The notes beneath the pieces are model-generated. The model ran no database searches. It saw only the letters and a list, made by a program, of their open reading frames with translations, and was not told the DNA's origin. From contig NZ_LQBP01000003.1 in the NCBI RefSeq assembly GCF_001507545.1, forward strand, positions 62,001 through 126,000: DNA of 64,000 nucleotides. Reading direction: 5' to 3'. Position 1 is the stretch's first letter, and each line of letters begins with the position of its first letter. Position numbers and translations under genes: made by a program. Origin of the DNA: Ruegeria profundi. GTDB taxonomy: Bacteria; Pseudomonadota; Alphaproteobacteria; Rhodobacterales; Rhodobacteraceae. Of the stretch, positions 59,513-64,000 are shown one piece after another.

Positions 59513-61572
59513 TCTTTGTCGAAGCAGGCACGCGCTCATTACGTTCATTCGATGCGCAATTGATCTTGGCCGAACAGCTTTCCACGCGCGGTTATAGCGC
59601 TTGCATCGATGCAGAATACCTGCCGGAAAACGCGGGGCGGGGACGTGTCTATGAGGCTTCAAAGTTTCTTGTCGATCCAGATGAGTACGAGGTTGATACC
59701 TTATTCGTTCTGGGTGCCGAGGACATCGGCGATCGGCTTCTTGCCTCCCTCAGGCAAAAACAGCTTGGCGCGGATGTTCCGGTTATTGCCACAGGCCGAT
59801 TTGCAACCCAGCAAAGTTATGTCGGGGCAAAGTCGCGTTTGGCCTATGCGCTTGGCCGCGAAGCCAACGTGATCGACCTGACGGAACTTCAGCCACGCTC
59901 TTTGCTGCCTGCTGCAGCCAGTCCTTTGATGACTGAAATTCAACCAGCGCCCAGGGCGGTGCGCAAGGTGCCGAATGTAACAATCGTGTTGGGTTCGATG
60001 GAATTGGACAACCCGGAAATCTTGTCCTGCTTTTCGCGGATGAGTAATCAACTGGTTTACAATCTGCGACTGATCGTGAGCGGGGCGCAAAAAGAGGTGA
60101 TCCGGTCCTCGCCTTTCCACGATCTGCCAGCCAACCTTTATACGGATCTTTCCCCGCATACTCTGGCAAGGTCCACTGATGTTCTTGTGATGTTCGGCAG
60201 CGGCATCGCGGGAGTGCGTATGGCGGACTTCACGATCGAATTGATCGCCAGCGGCGGTGTTGCGATCGACTGCACGGATGACGAGGCCATTGTGTCGTCT
60301 GGCGTGCCTGCCTTGCTTGGGCCCAAAACTCCGTTGGCGCTGGCGGGGTATCTGACTGGAAAGGTGCTTGGAAATACCTCTCAGATCGCTGAGCAAGCGA
60401 CAAGATCGCAGTGGTTGCATTCCGTTGACATATCCCGTTTGGAAGCAGCGGCGGGCCTGCGGCCCAAAACGCGCCAACCAAAAGAAAGGTCGCAACGAAC
60501 CCTGTTTTACCCGACAAACGGCGTGGGCCTGGGCCATGCGCAGCGTTGCACAGTGATTGCCAAAGCGTTGCCCGGCGACATTTCTCCGATCTTTGCGGCC
60601 TTTCCCAGTTGCGTCCCCCTTGTTCGTCGAGAAGGCATCGACTGCATTCCACTGGTTCAGCGCACTGACATGACGGACAATGCCAATGGAAACGACGTTC
60701 TGACATACCGACGACTAGGTGCCGCCCTGCAAGCAGGCGATACGTTGGTTTTTGATGGAGGTCACGTCTTTGACTCTGTCTACCGCGTCATACTGGAGCG
60801 GAACCTGTCTGCAGTTTGGGTAAGGCGGGGCTTGTTTCCTGACGGACGATCCAGGCACAGAATGGTGCAGCGAGAGAAGGTGTTTGATCGCGTCATAGTG
60901 CCGTCCGAGGCTTTTGATGAACTGAATGATACCTACAGCCACGGTAGCCATGTTCACAACGTCGGCCCGATTTTTCGTCAAGTGACGCAAAGCGAAGAAG
61001 AAAGCAATCAGCTTAGGTCCAGACTGGCCGAGCGGTTCGGGCGCGAGTTCAAACAGTTGGTCATCAGCATGCTGGGCGGGGGCGTCGCGTCTGACCGGTC
61101 AGCGCAGCTTCAGGCAATATCCGGTATGCTGGAAGACCGCGAAGACTGTTTGCACCTTGTTGTCACTTGGCCCGGAAGCAAGGTTCAGCCCGCAACGTTT
61201 GGATGGACGAACACGCGCGTCGTCCAGACTTTCGAAGCGACGAGGCTTTGCCTGGCTGCGGACTTGGTTATCTCAGCGGCGGGTTACAACTCGGTGCTTG
61301 AGGTTCTGTACAACAAAATCCCGGCAATCCTGATCCCGCAATCCGCGCCCTATCTGGACGATCAGGAACGCCGCGCCCGAGCTTTGGCGGATCGCGATCT
61401 GTGCGCAATCATCACGGAAAAAGAATTTATGAAATTGGAACGAACAGTGTCGGATTGTTTGGATCAAGGTGATTTGGAACTCTATCGATCTGCGTTGGAA
61501 AAGATCGAACTACCCGAAACCGGCGCGGCCGAGGCAGCCCGGATCATAGCACAGGTCAAAGACGAAAAATGA
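59509..61572 (+). CDS. Tandem GT-B glycosyltransferase-like protein
   Basis: A 687-residue protein that appears to be two GT-B-like halves. Residues 1 to ~315 resemble a GT4-like module (MFGSGIAGVRMADFTIELIASGGVAIDC, ending with a donor-site-like stretch). From ~325 on a GT28/MurG-like module begins: LFYPTNGVGLGHAQRCTVIAKAL, the GxGLGHAQR acceptor-loop pattern, then VISAAGYNSVLEVLYNKIPAILIPQSAPYLDDQERRARALAD, which matches the GT28 donor-binding end. No membrane segments. Two active halves in one chain could add two sugars in sequence, but the first half may be catalytically dead. Substrates unknown. Coupled to its neighbours by 4-base overlaps. Confidence 0.75.
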   Translation: MIFVEAGTRSLRSFDAQLILAEQLSTRGYSACIDAEYLPENAGRGRVYEASKFLVDPDEYEVDTLFVLGAEDIGDRLLASLRQKQLGADVPVIATGRFATQQSYVGAKSRLAYALGREANVIDLTELQPRSLLPAAASPLMTEIQPAPRAVRKVPNVTIVLGSMELDNPEILSCFSRMSNQLVYNLRLIVSGAQKEVIRSSPFHDLPANLYTDLSPHTLARSTDVLVMFGSGIAGVRMADFTIELIASGGVAIDCTDDEAIVSSGVPALLGPKTPLALAGYLTGKVLGNTSQIAEQATRSQWLHSVDISRLEAAAGLRPKTRQPKERSQRTLFYPTNGVGLGHAQRCTVIAKALPGDISPIFAAFPSCVPLVRREGIDCIPLVQRTDMTDNANGNDVLTYRRLGAALQAGDTLVFDGGHVFDSVYRVILERNLSAVWVRRGLFPDGRSRHRMVQREKVFDRVIVPSEAFDELNDTYSHGSHVHNVGPIFRQVTQSEEESNQLRSRLAERFGREFKQLVISMLGGGVASDRSAQLQAISGMLEDREDCLHLVVTWPGSKVQPATFGWTNTRVVQTFEATRLCLAADLVISAAGYNSVLEVLYNKIPAILIPQSAPYLDDQERRARALADRDLCAIITEKEFMKLERTVSDCLDQGDLELYRSALEKIELPETGAAEAARIIAQVKDEK

Positions 61573-62006
61573 CAGATATCTCTTGGTTCGAAATCCTCAG
61601 CAGAACGACACCAAAGCGTCCGGTGCAACTGGACAGCTTGATCACCGATGGTCAAAAGCCCAAACCATCGGGGAAGGTTGTATTCCATGAGATGGATCTA
61701 ACGCCGTCAGCGTCCCTTTGGGAACGGGATGCCAGCAATCCGACGTATATCGGCGTTCGGATTCTACAACCTCCAAAATCCGCGCATAAAATAGCGAGGG
61801 TTCTTGCCGCCGCGGCAATGGAACGCGAAGTGCTTCCTGTCATTTTATGTCGTGTTGATTATAGCGGGCTTGAACAATTCGGGTTCCGAGTTGAGCGCAT
61901 CCCGGATGACCCTTCGGCAGCGCAGGCCGCTGAAGAGGAAATCAGGAAATTCTGGGATCTGGCCATCATCATAGATGGGGACGAAATCGCGCTTTGGTCC
62001 GGCTAG
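61569..62006 (+). CDS. Hypothetical protein, end of the glycosyltransferase operon
   Basis: A 145-residue protein I do not recognise. It starts MTDISWFEILSRTTPKRPV, has a basic Lys/Pro-rich section, then SAHKIARVLAAAAMEREVLPVILCRVDYSGLEQFGFRVERIP and an acidic C-terminus EEEIRKFWDLAIIIDGDEIALWSG. The alternating hydrophobic pattern in the second half suggests a small alpha/beta domain. It overlaps the preceding gene by 4 bases, so it belongs to the same transcript and probably the same process. Confidence 0.6.
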   Translation: MTDISWFEILSRTTPKRPVQLDSLITDGQKPKPSGKVVFHEMDLTPSASLWERDASNPTYIGVRILQPPKSAHKIARVLAAAAMEREVLPVILCRVDYSGLEQFGFRVERIPDDPSAAQAAEEEIRKFWDLAIIIDGDEIALWSG

Positions 62007-62104
62007 ACAGGTTAGGCGCTTGGGCCGTACCGGGGCAAGAAACCACACACGTTTCAAGGCTGATTAGCTGTTTGTGCTTGCCGTAGTCTCTGTACTGCGC
62101 CGTA

Positions 62105-63202
62105 TCAGTTGCCCTGGTTCCTGGCTTCTAACCTTTCCAGGTTCACAACAGTCGACAACATAAGGCGGTCATGGCTCCAATCCTCGGTCTGCTGCACTGA
62201 TGCGGCCGCCAGCCCGAGGATAAGTGCAAAGAGAACCGTTTGTCCGAGCAACATGAACGGCAACTGGCGGTGCATCGATGGCGCATCACCCAGCGCAATC
62301 ACACGTTGGCGCAGCACTTTTTTGGCTTTGCCTCCGGTCACCAGGGCAACATTCAAAACTCGCGGGCTGCCATGCACGACGGTACGGGCGCAATAGTCGA
62401 GCAGACAGGCGGTATAATCTTGGGCATTGATACCCCTGCGGACCACAACCGACTGATCGCAGGCCAATTCGCGCAGCCGATCGAACTGGTACTTCAGCAA
62501 AATATATGCAGGGTTCCAGAACAACAGCGGGCGAAGTATCTCAAACCCCAACTCCCACTCAACATCTCCGGCGCGAATATGTTCAAGCTCATGTGCGAGG
62601 GCAAAGCGCAACTCTCGGGGTGAATCCAGCAGGTGCGAGGGCAGCACGACATGGCGCCGTCGCAGACCGCGCACCGCGAAGGGCACCGCGATACGGTCAG
62701 ACAGTCGAATGTCAACCTTGGCAGAGCGGCGCCACAGGAAACTGGCCTTCACCGTTTCGCGGATCGACAGCCCATCACGAACGAGGCGAACGGCGTATAC
62801 CACAGAGACCATTGCGAGCAGCGCAAGGACAATATCCAGGACCGGATGATCGCCGCTTAATAACAGCTCTACCCAGCGTTGGCGCGTGTTCAATAGCGTT
62901 TCGAACTGTGTTGCGGGCATGGCAATGTCACCACGCAGATACGCTGCCACTGCGATATCACCAATGGCCACAGTACCTTTGGCCGGAGTGTGAGACGCCA
63001 GTGCAGATACACCCAGTGCCAGAAGAGGGCTGAGGCTCACGCAAAGGCACAACACCTTGAGCGTGCGCAGTTGCGCCACGAATCCGCGGCTGAGGGTAGT
63101 TTTGGAAAGAACGACCCGTGCGGCAAGCCAGATAAGCGCAGCCAGGCCAAGGATCAGGTTCCATTCCAGATATGCGTCGAGAACCGGTTTAACCGCTGTC
63201 AT
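62105..63202 (-). CDS. M56-family membrane metalloprotease (BlaR1-like, no sensor domain)
   Basis: A 365-residue protein with about four membrane helices. The M56 zinc motif is HELEHIRAGD, with the third ligand region RELACDQSVV downstream, as in BlaR1/MecR1. In those proteins the protease cleaves or inactivates the BlaI/MecI repressor; the extracellular penicillin-binding sensor usually follows. Here the protein ends shortly after a last membrane helix (LPFMLLGQTVLFALILGLAAASV), so the sensor domain is missing and the signal must be something else. It overlaps the repressor gene by 14 bases. Confidence 0.82.
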   Translation of the reverse strand: MTAVKPVLDAYLEWNLILGLAALIWLAARVVLSKTTLSRGFVAQLRTLKVLCLCVSLSPLLALGVSALASHTPAKGTVAIGDIAVAAYLRGDIAMPATQFETLLNTRQRWVELLLSGDHPVLDIVLALLAMVSVVYAVRLVRDGLSIRETVKASFLWRRSAKVDIRLSDRIAVPFAVRGLRRRHVVLPSHLLDSPRELRFALAHELEHIRAGDVEWELGFEILRPLLFWNPAYILLKYQFDRLRELACDQSVVVRRGINAQDYTACLLDYCARTVVHGSPRVLNVALVTGGKAKKVLRQRVIALGDAPSMHRQLPFMLLGQTVLFALILGLAAASVQQTEDWSHDRLMLSTVVNLERLEARNQGN

Positions 63203-63602
63203 TTTGCAGTCTCCTCTCTACCAGTGCCCGAATTTCCTCTAGATCAGCTTCGCTTAGACCTACGTCGTCGACCAGCCTTGCAACCAACCTTGCCGGCGTG
63301 TCGTCAAACAGTGTCCGCGACAGGTTCTGCAACGACCGCGATTGATATCTGTCTTTTTCCAGAAGCGGCTTATAAATCAGCGTTTTTCCATCCTTGCGGC
63401 TTTCCACAAACCCTTTTTCATCAAGAATCCGCAGAATGGTTGCGCCGGAAGTATACGCCAGATTGCGTTCTGGTGGCAGGCGATCAAGCACGTCACGGAC
63501 CGAACCCTGACCAAGCGCCCAAAGTTCATTCATGAACTCAAGCTCCACTTCAGTCAGAAGGTTTGTCGTCTTTTTCTTACGCATCGGTCGTTCGTGTCGC
63601 AT
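63189..63602 (-). CDS. BlaI/MecI/CopY-family transcriptional repressor
   Basis: A 137-residue winged-helix repressor. The N-terminal half contains LTEVELEFMNELWALGQGSVRDVLDRLPPERNLAYTSGATILRILDEKGFV, the BlaI DNA-binding fold, and the C-terminal half is the helical dimerisation part including LFDDTPARLVARLVDD. It is encoded directly upstream of the M56 protease, the usual pair in which the protease inactivates the repressor. The start could be 63602 or the ATG at 63584. The operator is not identified. Nothing suggests a link to the photosynthesis genes. Confidence 0.87.
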   Translation of the reverse strand: MRHERPMRKKKTTNLLTEVELEFMNELWALGQGSVRDVLDRLPPERNLAYTSGATILRILDEKGFVESRKDGKTLIYKPLLEKDRYQSRSLQNLSRTLFDDTPARLVARLVDDVGLSEADLEEIRALVERRLQNDSG

Positions 63603-63650
63603 CCATTGTTATGCCTGACAGACAAGCATCCTTTCACTGTTTCGCAAAGC

Positions 63651-63998
63651 TCAAACTTTCCAGAAGACGAAGAATCCCCAGCCGATGGAAAGGAAAAGCG
63701 GTGCCCAGACTGGCTGCCCCACCAAACCAAGCCAGGCCAGGAAGATATAGGCGGACCCTAGAAGAGTGATGAACAGCCGATCGCCAAGCGTGGTCGTCAG
63801 GCCCAGCACGCCGCGACGCTCAATCCCGTCGCGGTACTTGAACCCTTCCAGTACGCCAATCAGGGCGATGGCGGAAAAGATACCAATGAACAGCGCCAGC
63901 GTTGCCGGGGTCCAGGCCATCCAGAAGTCGGGCCAAAGCGGATCGGTCCAAGAGAAACCTTTTTCCTCTTGCTGGCCGACATTGCCCCAACCGGCCTG
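63651..63998 (-). CDS. DUF2160-type small membrane protein, start beyond the window edge
   Basis: The frame encodes a protein with three hydrophobic segments: MAWTPATLALFIGIFSAIALIGV, TLGDRLFITLLGSAYIFLAWLGLV and WAPLFLSIGWGFFVFW, with ERRGVLGLTT between. This matches the DUF2160/COG5477 family, usually encoded with glycerol-type ABC transporter genes. An ATG at 63920 gives 89 residues, but the frame stays open upstream to the window edge (AGWGNVGQQEEKGFSWTDP), so the true start may lie outside. Transport context is inference, since the neighbours are not in view. Confidence 0.65.
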   Translation of the reverse strand, partial: QAGWGNVGQQEEKGFSWTDPLWPDFWMAWTPATLALFIGIFSAIALIGVLEGFKYRDGIERRGVLGLTTTLGDRLFITLLGSAYIFLAWLGLVGQPVWAPLFLSIGWGFFVFWKV

Positions 63999-64000
63999 CG

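Noticed and set aside
62105..63602. The BlaI/M56 pair as regulator of the beta-lactamase-like fragment at the left edge.
   Set aside because: They are more than 60 kb apart with no shared operator seen, and the protease lacks the penicillin sensor.

Overview
The window is almost entirely an aerobic anoxygenic photosynthesis gene cluster (PGC) with its flanks. The gene set and order fit a Rhodobacteraceae/Roseobacter-type alphaproteobacterium: crtA-bchIDO, crtIB-tspO, crtDC, crtEF, bchCXYZ-pufQBALMC, a bchF-to-hemA superoperon, and ppaA-ppsR-bchG-bchP-idi. The genus cannot be fixed from sequence reading alone. The only oxidative cyclase seen is the oxygen-dependent AcsF. No bchE, bchJ, pufX or pucBA is present here, which points to pigment synthesis under oxygen and an RC-LH1 apparatus, with any LH2 genes elsewhere.

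Layout. 0-7.4 kb is ordinary chromosome: a serine-hydrolase tail, a P-loop kinase, an antitoxin-like protein, HtpX, a cyclase-hydrolase fusion, a cupin, a phospholipase-D lipoprotein and a beta-propeller protein. 7.6-30.4 kb is the carotenoid and late-bacteriochlorophyll half: crtA-bchI-bchD-bchO on the minus strand, divergent from crtI-crtB-tspO; then crtD-crtC (minus), divergent from crtE-crtF; then bchCXYZ-pufQBALMC and dxs. 30.4-46.1 kb is one long minus-strand superoperon, bchF-N-B-H-L-M-lhaA-puhA-B-C-orf98-acsF-puhE-hemA, with a cytochrome c gene just downstream on the same strand. 46.4-52.5 kb is ppaA, ppsR, bchG, a pucC/lhaA-like transporter gene, bchP and idi (plus strand). 52.5-62.0 kb is a poorly described accessory locus: two convergent radical-SAM genes, a large disordered membrane protein, a small exported protein, two glycosyltransferase-like proteins (one a tandem of two GT-B-like halves) and a small unknown. 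62.1-64 kb has a BlaI-type repressor with an M56 membrane protease, then a DUF2160-type membrane protein running off the edge.

How it works together. Dxs, Idi and CrtE supply isoprenoid precursors. CrtB, I, C, D, F and A build spheroidene/spheroidenone-type carotenoids. HemA starts tetrapyrrole synthesis. BchHID(O), BchM, AcsF, BchNBL, BchF, BchXYZ, BchC, BchG and BchP make bacteriochlorophyll a. PufLM, PuhA and PufBA form the RC-LH1 complex, helped by PufQ, LhaA and PuhBCE; PufC and the soluble cytochrome c return electrons. PpsR and PpaA regulate the set. I found seven perfect TGT-N12-ACA palindromes (the PpsR/CrtJ operator), all in front of PGC genes: two between crtA and crtI, one between crtD and crtE, one before bchC, two between bchF and ppaA, and one touching the bchG start.

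Notable oddities: neither crtA nor crtC has an ATG, GTG or TTG codon where its reading frame should begin (crtA seems to start at ATT behind a good ribosome-binding site; crtC overlaps crtD in another frame). The radical-SAM/glycosyltransferase locus beside the PGC is the best candidate for an undescribed system.
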